DNA of 53,895 nucleotides from CAYNCE01 sp964522515 (GCA_964522515.1 CAZFWC010000002.1:1-53895), one strand, 5' to 3'; positions 23,586 through 31,771 are shown, numbered from the stretch's first letter. Translations and numbers: made by a program. Notes: generated by a model not told the origin, from the letters alone.

Positions 23586-24027
23586 AGGCATTTTTTTGTT
23601 GTTTTACATCTTTCTTAATAGTAAACCAATGAAAAATCCAAAGCGGAAATCCAATTAAAATTAAAGAAATTGCAGTTGACGCTTGACGTTGACGATTACG
23701 AATTATAAATTCATTTGGATCTTGATTTTTTTCTTTTTCCTGCCAACTTTTATAATCAACCAACCAATTATTAATTTGTTCTTTCTGCGTTTTGGTTAAT
23801 TCACATTTGTCACTGCAAATTTTTAATTCTTCAACAGATTGTAAATCAGGATCTTTTAAATAAAGAGTAGCTGGGCGACCAATATAATTGTCCTGCAAAT
23901 CAGCCTTAGTAAAAATCCAAGTTTTTAAACCTAAATTAATAATCATTGAACAGCCAATTACTAACATTCCTAAACCAACTAAAGCAAAAAGGTAAAGATA
24001 AATTGTGCGAATGATTGGATTTTTCAT
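23584..24027 (-). CDS. Two-helix membrane protein, 147 aa
   Basis: Hypothetical. The start is at 24025-24027 (MKNPIIRTIYLYLFALVGLG). The longer open frame to 24099 reads only repeat DNA. Helix 1 is about residues 8-33, helix 2 about 115-135, with an extracytoplasmic middle domain. That domain contains a Cys pair (CSDKCELTKTQKEQINNWL) that could form a disulfide. The SD is GGAGAAATTAAT, part of the adjoining repeat. Its position between rplK and the Gre-like gene is unusual and marks the broken ribosomal operon. No family recognised beyond 'CPR membrane protein'. Confidence 0.65.
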   Translation of the reverse strand: MKNPIIRTIYLYLFALVGLGMLVIGCSMIINLGLKTWIFTKADLQDNYIGRPATLYLKDPDLQSVEELKICSDKCELTKTQKEQINNWLVDYKSWQEKEKNQDPNEFIIRNRQRQASTAISLILIGFPLWIFHWFTIKKDVKQQKNA

Positions 24028-24034
24028 ATTAATT

Positions 24035-24212
24035 TCTCCACCTCCGCTCGTTAGCAACTCTTTGTTGCTACGGCGCCTGTCCGCCGTAGCCTTTGGCAAA
24101 GGAGGAGATAAATTTTTAATGCTTTTTAAAAAAATTTTAAATTAAAATTTTTTTAAAAAGAACTAGGAGCCTGTCCGCCGAAGTGTTAAAAGATTTTTTA
24201 GAGAACGAAGGC
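24035..24212. repeat. Paired R2 repeats around an AT palindrome (membrane gene / rplK gap)
   Basis: Two R2 units in opposite orientation (24040-24112 and 24165-24212) flank a palindrome at about 24120-24161, whose arms CTTTTTAAAAAAATTTTAA and its complement pair perfectly. The whole gap can form one long hairpin. It fills the space between the stop of rplK and the SD of the next gene. Confidence 0.8.
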
Positions 24213-24215
24213 GGA

Positions 24216-24638
24216 TCAGGTAATTGTAATTCCCATTTGTCTTGCTGTACCTTTAATAATTTTCATTGCAGATTCAACATCATTTGCATTTAAATCTGGC
24301 ATTTTAATTTCAGCAATTTCTTTAATTTGCGCTTCAGTAATTGTTCCAACTTTATCAATATTTGGTTTGCCAGAACCTTTTTTAATTTTTGCTACTTTTT
24401 TTAACAATTCTGCGGCTGGCGGAGTTTTTAATTTAAAATCAAAACTACGATCTTCAAAAACAAAAATTTCAACTGGAATAATATCTCCCATTTTATCTTT
24501 TGTTGCATCATTAAATTTTGTGCAAAATTCTTGAATATTAAGACCGTGCTGACCCAAAGCAGGACCAACAGGAGGAGCTGGATTTGCTTGCCCAGCTTTG
24601 ATTTGTAATTTTATTGTTGTTTTAATTTCTTTAGCCAT
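24216..24638 (-). CDS. rplK: Ribosomal protein L11
   Basis: A 140-aa protein of the GTPase-associated centre that binds 23S rRNA with L10/L12. Signatures are the start MAKEIKTTIKLQIKAGQANP, the Pro-rich linker APPVGPALGQHGLNIQEFC, the RNA-binding domain FKLKTPPAAELLKKVAKIKK, and the end DVESAMKIIKGTARQMGIT. Full normal length. It is downstream of nusG as usual, but long inverted R2 repeat pairs sit on both sides of the gene. These could form stems in the polycistronic mRNA. Confidence 0.96.
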   Translation of the reverse strand: MAKEIKTTIKLQIKAGQANPAPPVGPALGQHGLNIQEFCTKFNDATKDKMGDIIPVEIFVFEDRSFDFKLKTPPAAELLKKVAKIKKGSGKPNIDKVGTITEAQIKEIAEIKMPDLNANDVESAMKIIKGTARQMGITIT

Positions 24639-24644
24639 ACGAGT

Positions 24645-24800
24645 TTTTCCGCCTTCGCCCCCAACAACTCTACTGGACTACGGCGGATAAATTTCTAGTT
24701 CAGTTTTAAATTTTTTTAAATTAAAAAAATTTAAAACTGCATTTAGATCCTGTCCGCCGTAGTCCAATAAGATTTTTTAGGGGCGAAGGCGGATAGGGCG
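24645..24800. repeat. Paired R2 repeats around an AT palindrome (rplK / nusG gap)
   Basis: R2 (24650-24690) and inverted R2 (24745-24796) around CAGTTTTAAATTTTTTTAA and its complement (24700-24740). The entire 150-bp intergenic region is one giant imperfect palindrome. Its left end gives GGCGGA just upstream of the rplK start. Confidence 0.85.
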
Positions 24801-24801
24801 A

Positions 24802-25347
24802 TTATATTTTCTTAACTTGTAAAAAATCTAAATCAACTGGGGTTTCACGACCAAACATTGATACTAAAACTTTTACGCGACCACGAGCTTCATCAATTTC
24901 TGAAACCTTTGCATCCATTTCTTTAAACGGCCCATCTGTAACTTTAACAGCTGAACCAATTGAAATATCAATTTTATATTTTGGCTCTTCAACGCCCATT
25001 CGTTTTTGCAATTCTTGAATTTCTGCTTCTGAAACAGCAGTTGGAGTTGTGCCAGCGCCGATAAAACCAGTTACATTTGGCGTGTTGCGAACCACATACC
25101 ACGAAGCGTCGTCAACCACCATTTCAACCATAACATATCCTGGATAAATTTTTTCTTCAACAACTTTGCGACGACCATTTTTAATTTTAATCTTTTTTTC
25201 TTTTGGTACAAGCACTTGAAAAATTTTATCTTGCATATCTAAAGAATCAATCCTTTGTTCAAGATTGTATTTTACATTTTCTTCATAACCAGAATAAGTA
25301 TGAATTGCGTACCATCTTTTGCCTTGTTGTAAGGTTTGTTTTGCCAT
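24802..25347 (-). CDS. nusG: Transcription termination/antitermination factor NusG
   Basis: A 181-aa two-domain factor. The NGN domain (residues about 10-120) has RWYAIHTYSGYEENVKYNLE and PGYVMVEMVVDDASWYVVRN. The KOW domain (about 125-181) has VTDGPFKEMDAKVSEIDEAR and GRVKVLVSMFGRETPVDLDF. It binds RNA polymerase and, in other bacteria, Rho or S10. Length and order after secE are normal. Repeat pairs flank it on both sides. Confidence 0.96.
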   Translation of the reverse strand: MAKQTLQQGKRWYAIHTYSGYEENVKYNLEQRIDSLDMQDKIFQVLVPKEKKIKIKNGRRKVVEEKIYPGYVMVEMVVDDASWYVVRNTPNVTGFIGAGTTPTAVSEAEIQELQKRMGVEEPKYKIDISIGSAVKVTDGPFKEMDAKVSEIDEARGRVKVLVSMFGRETPVDLDFLQVKKI

Positions 25348-25359
25348 AAATTCGTTTCT

Positions 25360-25460
25360 CCGCCTTTGCCCCTAACAACTCTACTGGACTACGGCGGATA
25401 CCTGTCTAGCTGACAGGCAGGAACTCTTAATGTTTTTTTTAGAGTTGAAGCGAAGGAGGA
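25360..25460. repeat. Paired R2 repeats (nusG / secE gap)
   Basis: CTCCGCCTTTGCCCC to ACTACGGCGGAT, then a CCTGTCTAGCTGACAGGCAGG inner hairpin region, then AGAGTTGAAGCGAAGGAGGA. Inverted arms AACTCT/AGAGTT and CCGCCTTTGC/GCGAAGGAGG. Starts 12 bp from the nusG start codon and ends at the secE stop. Confidence 0.8.
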
Positions 25461-25646
25461 TTAAGCGAGTATTATTTCAATAATTTTACTTAATCCAAAA
25501 TCAACTATTCCAAGAAAAAGCGCGACACCTAATGAAAAACCAATCACAAGTAGCGTGTAATTTCTAGTTTGCTTTTTACTTGGCCAAACTACTTTCTTAA
25601 GTTCTCGTTTCGAAGCTTTAATATAATTTATTAATTTATTTAACAT
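25461..25646 (-). CDS. secE: Preprotein translocase subunit SecE
   Basis: A 61-aa essential SecYEG subunit. It has an amphipathic cytoplasmic helix (KASKRELKKVVWPSKKQTRN, with the conserved W-P) followed by one transmembrane helix (LLVIGFSLGVALFLGIVDFG). The start is ATG at 25644-25646 (MLNKLINYIKASK). The longer frame would read through the upstream terminator hairpin. It is the first gene of the secE-nusG-rplK block. Confidence 0.93.
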   Translation of the reverse strand: MLNKLINYIKASKRELKKVVWPSKKQTRNYTLLVIGFSLGVALFLGIVDFGLSKIIEIILA

Positions 25647-25660
25647 ATTTTTATTTAAAA

Positions 25661-25686
25661 ACAGCCTTTTCGGCTTCTGTGAATAT
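25661..25686 (-). terminator. Terminator upstream of secE
   Basis: Minus strand AGCC-GAAAA-GGCT stem followed by GTTTTTAAAT; it ends the transcript of the 25738-26154 gene. Confidence 0.6.
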
Positions 25687-25737
25687 CTTAACACAGAGTT
25701 AATTTTTTGGCAAATTTTTAAACTAGTTTTAGATTAA

Positions 25738-26154
25738 TTACTTAAAATACTCTCTTCCCTTCCCTAATAATTCTCTAAACATATCAACACTATCAATTAA
25801 TTCCTGATTACTTGATTTACATTTTTCAGGTTCTTTGCTTCTTTCTTCTTGTAACATTTTATACATCTCATCTATCTCGCTCATCGGCAAGTTTTCTTTT
25901 GATACATCCGGATCTCGCAAGATTTCATTATTAGCTTTTTCAAATATCTTTTTGGCTGTAAGATATAGTTCATTAGTTGGTTCATCGTATCGTGGGTTGA
26001 GTTCTTGATGAAGAAAAATCCTAAGCCCTATTTTTAAACTTTTTATAGCGTGCCAAGCTGAGGATTTTTCTACCTGCTGATTAAATTCTAATTTAGACAC
26101 ATCTGGATTAGGAGCTAAAATTTTTTGCATTAATTCTGTTGATTCAAAAGGCAT
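25738..26154 (-). CDS. Hypothetical protein, 138 aa
   Basis: Soluble, helical and charged. No signal peptide, membrane segment or motif that I recognise. Features are the helical C-terminal part DEMYKMLQEERSKEPEKCK and two similar motifs PNPDVSKLEF and RDPDVSKENL about 70 residues apart, a possible internal duplication. Less AT-rich than its neighbours. It lies between gyrB and secE in the same direction, with its own terminator. Confidence 0.6.
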   Translation of the reverse strand: MPFESTELMQKILAPNPDVSKLEFNQQVEKSSAWHAIKSLKIGLRIFLHQELNPRYDEPTNELYLTAKKIFEKANNEILRDPDVSKENLPMSEIDEMYKMLQEERSKEPEKCKSSNQELIDSVDMFRELLGKGREYFK

Positions 26155-26195
26155 AGTTTTTATTTTTAATTTTCACAAAAATTATTAATTTTAAT

Positions 26196-26247
26196 TACGG
26201 GATCCTTCGCTTCTAAAAAACTATGAAAGTCGCTCAGGACAGGCTGA
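26196..26247. repeat. R1 repeat downstream of gyrB
   Basis: ACGGGATCCTTCGCTTC to GTCGCTCAGGACAGGCTGA; inverted orientation relative to the 22883 copy; ends at the gyrB stop. Confidence 0.8.
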
Positions 26248-26248
26248 A

Positions 26249-28345
26249 TCACACATCCAAATTCTTCACATATTTTGCGTGGGTTTGAATAAATTTTTTA
26301 CGAGGCGCAACTTCTGAACCCATTAAAATATCAAAAGTTTCATCTGCTTTTTCAGCGTCTTCAACAATAACTTTTAATAAAATTCTATTTTCAGGATTCA
26401 TTGTTGTTTCCCAAAGTTGATCTGGATTCATTTCACCCAAACCTTTATATCTTTGAATATTTATTCCAGCAACTTTTTCTCCAACTCCAGTTTCTTCTTT
26501 AATTATTTTATTTTCATCTTCTATTTTATTTCCCTTAATTTCTCCCTTTCTTAATTTCTCAATTTCTTTATCTTTCTCCTCATCAGTGTAGACATATTTC
26601 ATTAAACTTCCTTTTTTCAAAGAATAAAGTGGCGGTTGCGCGATAAATAAATGACCTTGTTTAACAATCTCTGGAAAATATCTGTAAAATAAAGTTAAAA
26701 GCAAAGTCCGAATGTGAGAACCATCAACATCAGCGTCTGTCATTATTACAATTTTATTATAACGCAAATCTTGTAAATTAAATTCCTCACCAATATTTGT
26801 TCCCAAAGCAATGATTAAAGATTTAACTTCATTGTTTGCAAGCATTTTATCAAGCCGAGCTCGTTCAACATTTAAAATTTTACCACGCAAAGGAAGAATT
26901 GCTTGAGTTTTACGATCTCTTCCTTGCTTAGCAGAACCGCCAGCAGAATCTCCCTCAACAATATAAAGTTCAGAATTTTCCGGATCTTTTGAAGAACAAT
27001 CTGCTAATTTTCCAGGCAAAGCAAAACCATCTAAAACTCCTTTTCTTAAAACTGTTTCGCGCGCGTGCTTTGCGGCTCGTCTTGCTTGCGCGGCTAATAA
27101 TACTTTTCCAATAATTGCTTCTGCTTCTCTTGGATTTTCTTCTAAAAATATTGAAAAATATTCTCCAAAAACTTGATCAACAGCAGTGCGGACTTCTGGA
27201 TTGCCCAATTTAGCTTTTGTTTGTCCTTCAAATTGCGGGTCCATTATTCTAACAGCGATTACTGCTGTTAATCCTTCTCTAACATCTTCACCAGACAAAT
27301 TTTGATCTTTTTCTTTTAAAATATTATTTTTTCTAGCGTAATTATTTAAAGTGCGGGTTAACGCAGTACGAAATCCAACTAAATGCATTCCACCTTCTTG
27401 ATTACAAATATTATTTGCAAATGAAAAAACTGACTCGCGATAATCATCAACATATTGCAAAGCAACTTCTACAATCACTGGATCTTTTTTTATTAATTTA
27501 ATTTCTTCTCCTGCTTCTGCGTTTCCGTTATTTGAACCATTTTTATTTGGCGCAATTTCTTTGTCAACATAAAAAACAGACTGATGTTTTGCTTCATTAT
27601 TTGCATTTAAATGTTTAACATAAGATTTAATTCCGCCTTCAAAATAAAATTCATAAGAAAAAAAATTTCCTTTAATCCTTTCATCAAAAATTTTAATTTT
27701 TATTCCTTTATTTAAATAAGCTTGCTGACGCAAATGATCAATAACTGTTTGCCAATTAAATTCTAAAGTATCAAAAACTTCTGAATCTGGTTTAAAAGTA
27801 ATTGTGGTTCCAGTGCCGCGAGCTTTTCCAACTGCTTTTACTTTTTTTAATGGTTTGCCTCTTTTGTATTCTTGCGCCCAAAGTTTTCCATCTTTTTTAA
27901 TTTCAGCTTTTAAATATTCTGACAAAGCATTTACTACTGAAACACCAACTCCGTGTAAACCACCAGAAACTTTGTAACCTCCGCCGCCAAATTTACTTCC
28001 AGCGTGCAATTTTGTTAAGGCTAATTCTAAAGCAGAAACTTTATATTGTTTGTGAATATCAACTGGAATTCCACGACCGTTATCTGAAACTTCAACCGTG
28101 TTGTTTGGCAAAAATGTAATTGAAATTTCTGTTGCAAATCCTGCCATTGCTTCGTCAATTCCATTGTCAACAACTTCCCAAATCATATGATGCAAACCTG
28201 AAGAACCAGTTGAACCAATATACATTCCTGGTCTTTTTCTCACTGGATCCAAACCTTCCAAAACAGTAATCTGTTCGGCTTTGTAATCAGATGATTTGGA
28301 TTTTTTTGTTATATTTTTTTTTGTAGATTTTTTAGGTCTTGACAT
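26249..28345 (-). CDS. gyrB: DNA gyrase subunit B
   Basis: ATPase/Toprim subunit of the type II topoisomerase that supercoils DNA. A GHKL ATPase domain starts the protein (ITVLEGLDPVRKRPGMYIGS, VVDNGIDEAMAG, VSDNGRGIPVDIHKQ, GGLHGVGVSVVNALS). A transducer domain follows. The Toprim centre has LYIVEGDSAGGSAKQGRDR, PLRGKILNVERA and IVIMTDADVDGSHIRTLLL. The C-terminal end is IQRYKGLGEMNPDQLWETT. It is 698 aa, longer than the usual about 640. A translated R9 repeat (EKDKEIEKLRKGEIKGNKIE) enlarges the linker between LKKGSLMKYVYTDEE and the IQRYKGLGEM motif. ParE cannot be fully excluded, but only one such gene is seen. Confidence 0.92.
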   Translation of the reverse strand: MSRPKKSTKKNITKKSKSSDYKAEQITVLEGLDPVRKRPGMYIGSTGSSGLHHMIWEVVDNGIDEAMAGFATEISITFLPNNTVEVSDNGRGIPVDIHKQYKVSALELALTKLHAGSKFGGGGYKVSGGLHGVGVSVVNALSEYLKAEIKKDGKLWAQEYKRGKPLKKVKAVGKARGTGTTITFKPDSEVFDTLEFNWQTVIDHLRQQAYLNKGIKIKIFDERIKGNFFSYEFYFEGGIKSYVKHLNANNEAKHQSVFYVDKEIAPNKNGSNNGNAEAGEEIKLIKKDPVIVEVALQYVDDYRESVFSFANNICNQEGGMHLVGFRTALTRTLNNYARKNNILKEKDQNLSGEDVREGLTAVIAVRIMDPQFEGQTKAKLGNPEVRTAVDQVFGEYFSIFLEENPREAEAIIGKVLLAAQARRAAKHARETVLRKGVLDGFALPGKLADCSSKDPENSELYIVEGDSAGGSAKQGRDRKTQAILPLRGKILNVERARLDKMLANNEVKSLIIALGTNIGEEFNLQDLRYNKIVIMTDADVDGSHIRTLLLTLFYRYFPEIVKQGHLFIAQPPLYSLKKGSLMKYVYTDEEKDKEIEKLRKGEIKGNKIEDENKIIKEETGVGEKVAGINIQRYKGLGEMNPDQLWETTMNPENRILLKVIVEDAEKADETFDILMGSEVAPRKKFIQTHAKYVKNLDV
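26531..26575. repeat. R9 repeat (AATTTCT tandem type) inside gyrB
   Basis: TCCCTTAATTTCTCCC, then TTAATTTCTCAATTTCTTTA. Same unit in pheS (37543-37580), pilB (47173-47203), at 33869-33900 and inside the R6 units. Confidence 0.7.
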
Positions 28346-28390
28346 AAAATTAAAAATTTAAACCTTGGGCTGTTTTTTTATAAAAAATTC

Positions 28391-28723
28391 TTATTTGATC
28401 TCAACCCCAGTTTTTTTTATTTCATAAACCAAAGGATCTTCATCAATAAAATCTTTTAGCGGATAGCCGACTGGTTCAATTCCACGCAAAACATCAATTT
28501 TCCTTCTTTTGCTCCACAAATAATCAAAAGCATCCCAGCGACTTTTAAATTTTGGTGATACAATGCAAACATCAATATCACTCCCTTTTTTATAATTACC
28601 ATTAACTCTTGAACCATAAAAATAAATTCTTTCAATAGGCAAACTATCCTCTCTTAAAAGAGAAATATATTCTTTAATAAACTTTTTTGTTTTAATTATT
28701 TGTTGATTTCCTTTTTTAACCAT
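28391..28723 (-). CDS. MNT-type nucleotidyltransferase (HEPN/MNT antitoxin)
   Basis: A 110-aa minimal nucleotidyltransferase of the pol-beta fold. It has the core motif IYFYGSRVNGNYKKGSDIDV (GS-x10-DxD) and a third acidic position in the region RKIDVLRGIEPVG. MNT proteins partner with HEPN RNases and neutralise them by AMPylation of the toxin. The upstream HEPN gene overlaps it by 28 bp, so this is a classic HEPN/MNT pair. The HEPN partner is frameshifted, leaving the antitoxin intact and the toxin broken. Confidence 0.82.
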   Translation of the reverse strand: MVKKGNQQIIKTKKFIKEYISLLREDSLPIERIYFYGSRVNGNYKKGSDIDVCIVSPKFKSRWDAFDYLWSKRRKIDVLRGIEPVGYPLKDFIDEDPLVYEIKKTGVEIK

Positions 28724-29113
28724 AAGATTAATTTTTTAGTAATATTAAAATACTTATCACAATATTTTTTATCAATTGATTTGTAAAATCTAAATTTAAA
28801 TTCCGGATATCTTGATTCTAAATTAAATTTAGTAATGGTTTGTAAATATTTTTTTACTTCTGCATCTATTTCTAACTTTGCCAATTCTGCTAATCTTTCT
28901 AAATCATGAGCATAAGGAGAAGGTTTATTTGTTATTTTAACAATTAATGCCTTTAATAAACATTCTAAACCCAAATGACAAAAGAAAAGACAGTCAGAAT
29001 AACGTTTTGACTTATAAATCAGAATAACGTTTTGACTTATAAAGATGAGTAGCAGTTTTTTGTTTTTCTTCAAAATTTTTTAGCCAATAATTTTTAAGAG
29101 AATTTATATTCAT
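28696..29113 (-). pseudogene. HEPN-domain protein disrupted by a 25-bp tandem duplication
   Basis: From ATG 29113 the frame reads MNINSLKNYWLKNFEEKQKT, then ATHLYKSKRYSD, and then hits a stop in a duplicated 25-bp segment (28994-29043). Removing one copy restores one frame continuing CLFFCHLGLECLLKALIVKI to the end at 28696. The restored protein is a typical 130-aa HEPN four-helix protein (Y-x-D-C...LECLLKAL). A shorter frame starting at 29073 reads the duplicate out of frame and lacks the first helix. A strong promoter (29136-29164) is intact. The change is a +1 shift by an exact direct repeat, so it can revert by slippage. Confidence 0.85.
28994..29043. repeat. Perfect 25-bp tandem duplication inside the HEPN gene
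   Basis: Two identical adjacent copies, 28994-29018 and 29019-29043, beginning TCAGAATAACG and ending GACTTATAAA. Confidence 0.97.
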
Positions 29114-29135
29114 AAATTATATTTTTTATGGTTTA

Positions 29136-29164
29136 ATTTTAGCTTAAAAATGGATTTGTGTCAA
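29136..29164 (-). promoter_or_regulatory. Promoter of the HEPN/MNT operon
   Basis: Minus strand TTGACA (29164-29159), 17-bp spacer, TAAAAT (29141-29136). TATAAT also occurs 2 bp before the ATG. Confidence 0.7.
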
Positions 29165-29170
29165 AATAAA

Positions 29171-31672
29171 TTAACTTCTTAACTTTGCATTAAATTTATT
29201 TTCTAATAATTTTATAATTTTATTTTCAACAACTTCAACTTCTTTATCTTTTAAAGTTCTGCTTGCTTGATAAACAATTCTAAACGCTACAGATTTTTTA
29301 CCTGTTTCGCCGACAGATAAGTTTCCTAAGTCAAATTCTGAAAGAAATTCTATTTTATTAAAAATATCATCTTGAATTTGTTTTAAAATTTCATTTTTTA
29401 TATTTTGCCATTTAATTTCCCAATCAATTTCAATTGCTAAATCTCGCTCAATTAATGGAAATTGAGGAAGTTGTTTAAATTTTTTCACACCATCAATACT
29501 AGATACTAATTTTTCAAAATTAATCTCAAACAAACCAATTTCTTTATTCTTAATTTTAAAATTTAAAACTCCCAACCATCCAATTTGCTTTTCATTAACA
29601 AAAACCTGCAAAATTTTATTTTCATCTAAAAAAGACAAAGTCTTTCCAATTCTTAAATCGTAAACCTTAAATCGTAAATCTTTTAAAATGCCTTCAACAA
29701 TTCCTTTTATTTCTAAAAACAAATCTTCCTTTTCGCCAACAACAACTCCTGCGAACATTTTTGGTTGCTCTGGCAAAATATCCTCATCAAAATTTTTATT
29801 TTTACTTTGTTTAAAAACTCGCGCTAATTCAAATAATTTAAATTCAGAAAAATATCTTAAATTGTCTTGAACATTTTTAATTAAATTTGGAATTAAACTT
29901 GTTTGCAAAAATCTGTTTTCCTGAGCTGGTGGATTTTCTACTTCAACAAAATTAACAAAATCTAATCCTAGACTTTTCAAAATCTTTTCATCAGCCCACG
30001 AATAATTAAAAACTTCATTCATTTTACAACCAAGTGACAAATAATTTTTTATTTTATTTTCCAAATCAAACTCTGGCTGATATTTTGCTTTATCCATTTC
30101 AATCATTTCAACTTTTTCTTTTAAATTATCAAAACCATAAATTCTTGCAACCTCTTCCACAATATCTTCTGGAATTGAAACATCTCCAGTTGCCCGCCAA
30201 CTTGGAACTTTTATTTTATATAAAATATCATCATTGACTTTTGACTTTTGACTTTTGACTTTTAATTTAACATCAAATCCAAGTCTCTCTAAAATTTCTA
30301 GAATCTGATCTGAATCTATTTTTTGCCCAATCTTTTTTTCTAAAAATTTATGCTCTACTTTAATATTAATTTCTTTTTGTTTAATTGGAAATTCATCAAC
30401 TAATTCAACAATCTCAGCTTGCGGGATAATTTCTTTAATTAATTTTAACATTCTTAACATTGAAATTTCTGCAAAATTTACATCAAGATTTTTTTCAAAA
30501 CGAACTGAAGCTTCAGTTCTTAATCCTAATTTTTGTGAAGTTTTTCTAATATTTTTTGCGTTAAAAGTTGCAGATTCTAAAATAATTTCTGTTGTACTTT
30601 TTTTAACTTCAGAATTTGCTCCACCAATAATTCCAGCTAAAGCAATTGGTTTTTCTGCGTCAGCAACAACTAACATTTCTTCATCTAATTTTCTTTCTTC
30701 TTCATCTAAAGTTTTTATTTGCTCGTTATTTTTCGCAGTTCTAATAATTATCTGTATTTTATCAATTTTTTTATCTGCGTGAATCAGTGTTTTGTCAAAA
30801 GCGTGCGTTGGCTGACCAACATCTTGCATCACATAATTTGTAATATCTACAATATTATTTATTGATCTTGAACCAACTGATTCTAATCTTTTCATCAACC
30901 AATCTGGAGATTTTTCAATTTTAATATTTTTCACAACACAACCAATGTATCTTGAGCACAAATTTTTATCTAAAATATTTATTTTTAAATTTTGATCTTT
31001 AATATTTAAATTTATTTTGGATTTTGGATTTTGGATTTTGGATTTATCAAAAAGCTCTAGCTTTTTTAATGGTATTTTATAAATCGCGGAAAGTTCTCTT
31101 GCAATTCCAAAATGCGACCACAAATCCGGACGATTTGTTAAAGATTTATTTTCAATTTCAATAATTACATCATCAAATCCTAAAACTTGCGCTAAATTTT
31201 GCCCTGGTTTTATTTTTTTTAATTCAGACAAATCTAAAATCTCCATTTCACCACACGAAAATTGATTTTCAATTCCTATTTCATTTGGCGCGCAAATCAT
31301 TCCAAAACTTTCTTGCCCGCGAATTTTAGCTTTTTCTAAAACAACAGACTCGCCCTCGCCGTGCCAACGAATTTTTGCCCCAGGCAAAGCAACCGCAACA
31401 AACATTTTTTCTTTTAAATTTGTTCCTCCACAAATAATCTGAACAGATTTATTTTTTCCAATTTCAGTTACTGCAATTTTTAATTTGTCCGCGTTTGGAT
31501 GTTTTTTTAATTTCAAAATTTTTCCAACCACAATATTTTCAAACTCTTCAGCTTGATTTTTTATTGATTCAACTTCAACAGTTGACATTGTTAAATCCTC
31601 TGCTAATTTTTTAGCAGTTAAATTTTTTGGTAAATCAATGTAATCTTTTAGCCAATTTAATGAAATGTACAT
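29171..31672 (-). CDS. pheT: Phenylalanine--tRNA ligase beta subunit
   Basis: Beta subunit (about 833 aa) of the alpha2-beta2 PheRS. It holds the tRNA-binding and editing domains. The N-terminal tRNA-binding OB fold has MYISLNWLKDYIDL, then FENIVVGKILKLKKHPNADK. The B5/B3-B4 region has SLTNRPDLWSHFGIARELSA, YVMQDVGQPTHAFD and LAGIIGGANSEVKKSTTEII. The C-terminal anticodon-binding FDX domain ends it (QFPLIERDLAIEID). The start at 31670-31672 gives the family start; an earlier in-frame ATG adds six residues from repeat DNA. Two blocks of four 7-bp units are translated inside (near 31015 and 30234). PheS is encoded 5 kb away, not adjacent. Confidence 0.94.
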   Translation of the reverse strand: MYISLNWLKDYIDLPKNLTAKKLAEDLTMSTVEVESIKNQAEEFENIVVGKILKLKKHPNADKLKIAVTEIGKNKSVQIICGGTNLKEKMFVAVALPGAKIRWHGEGESVVLEKAKIRGQESFGMICAPNEIGIENQFSCGEMEILDLSELKKIKPGQNLAQVLGFDDVIIEIENKSLTNRPDLWSHFGIARELSAIYKIPLKKLELFDKSKIQNPKSKINLNIKDQNLKINILDKNLCSRYIGCVVKNIKIEKSPDWLMKRLESVGSRSINNIVDITNYVMQDVGQPTHAFDKTLIHADKKIDKIQIIIRTAKNNEQIKTLDEEERKLDEEMLVVADAEKPIALAGIIGGANSEVKKSTTEIILESATFNAKNIRKTSQKLGLRTEASVRFEKNLDVNFAEISMLRMLKLIKEIIPQAEIVELVDEFPIKQKEINIKVEHKFLEKKIGQKIDSDQILEILERLGFDVKLKVKSQKSKVNDDILYKIKVPSWRATGDVSIPEDIVEEVARIYGFDNLKEKVEMIEMDKAKYQPEFDLENKIKNYLSLGCKMNEVFNYSWADEKILKSLGLDFVNFVEVENPPAQENRFLQTSLIPNLIKNVQDNLRYFSEFKLFELARVFKQSKNKNFDEDILPEQPKMFAGVVVGEKEDLFLEIKGIVEGILKDLRFKVYDLRIGKTLSFLDENKILQVFVNEKQIGWLGVLNFKIKNKEIGLFEINFEKLVSSIDGVKKFKQLPQFPLIERDLAIEIDWEIKWQNIKNEILKQIQDDIFNKIEFLSEFDLGNLSVGETGKKSVAFRIVYQASRTLKDKEVEVVENKIIKLLENKFNAKLRS
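30234..30261. repeat. Four tandem TTGACTT heptamers inside pheT
   Basis: Exactly 4 x 7 bp, perfect; translated on the minus strand as the Lys/Ser-rich VKSQKSKV segment. An identical block is in pheS (37514-37541). Confidence 0.95.
31015..31042. repeat. Four tandem TTTTGGA heptamers inside pheT
   Basis: Exactly 4 x 7 bp; translated as SKIQNPKSKI. Confidence 0.95.
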
Positions 31673-31682
31673 ATATTTTTTA

Positions 31683-31767
31683 TAGCACACGAATTACCAG
31701 AATTACCCAAAATTTTCACGAATTAAAATTCTGGTTTATTCTGGTCATTCTGGAAATTCGTGTGCTA
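31683..31767. repeat. 85-bp inverted-repeat element R5, copy 2
   Basis: TAGCACACGAATTACCAGAA to TGGAAATTCGTGTGCTA. Lies between the M14 peptidase stop and the pheT start, 10 bp from the latter. Confidence 0.88.
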
Positions 31768-31771
31768 TTTT

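Noticed and set aside
30234..30261. Heptamer arrays as CRISPR or phase-variation tracts
   Set aside because: No spacers, so not CRISPR; genes are open and essential, so classic on/off phase variation is unlikely, though copy-number change is possible.
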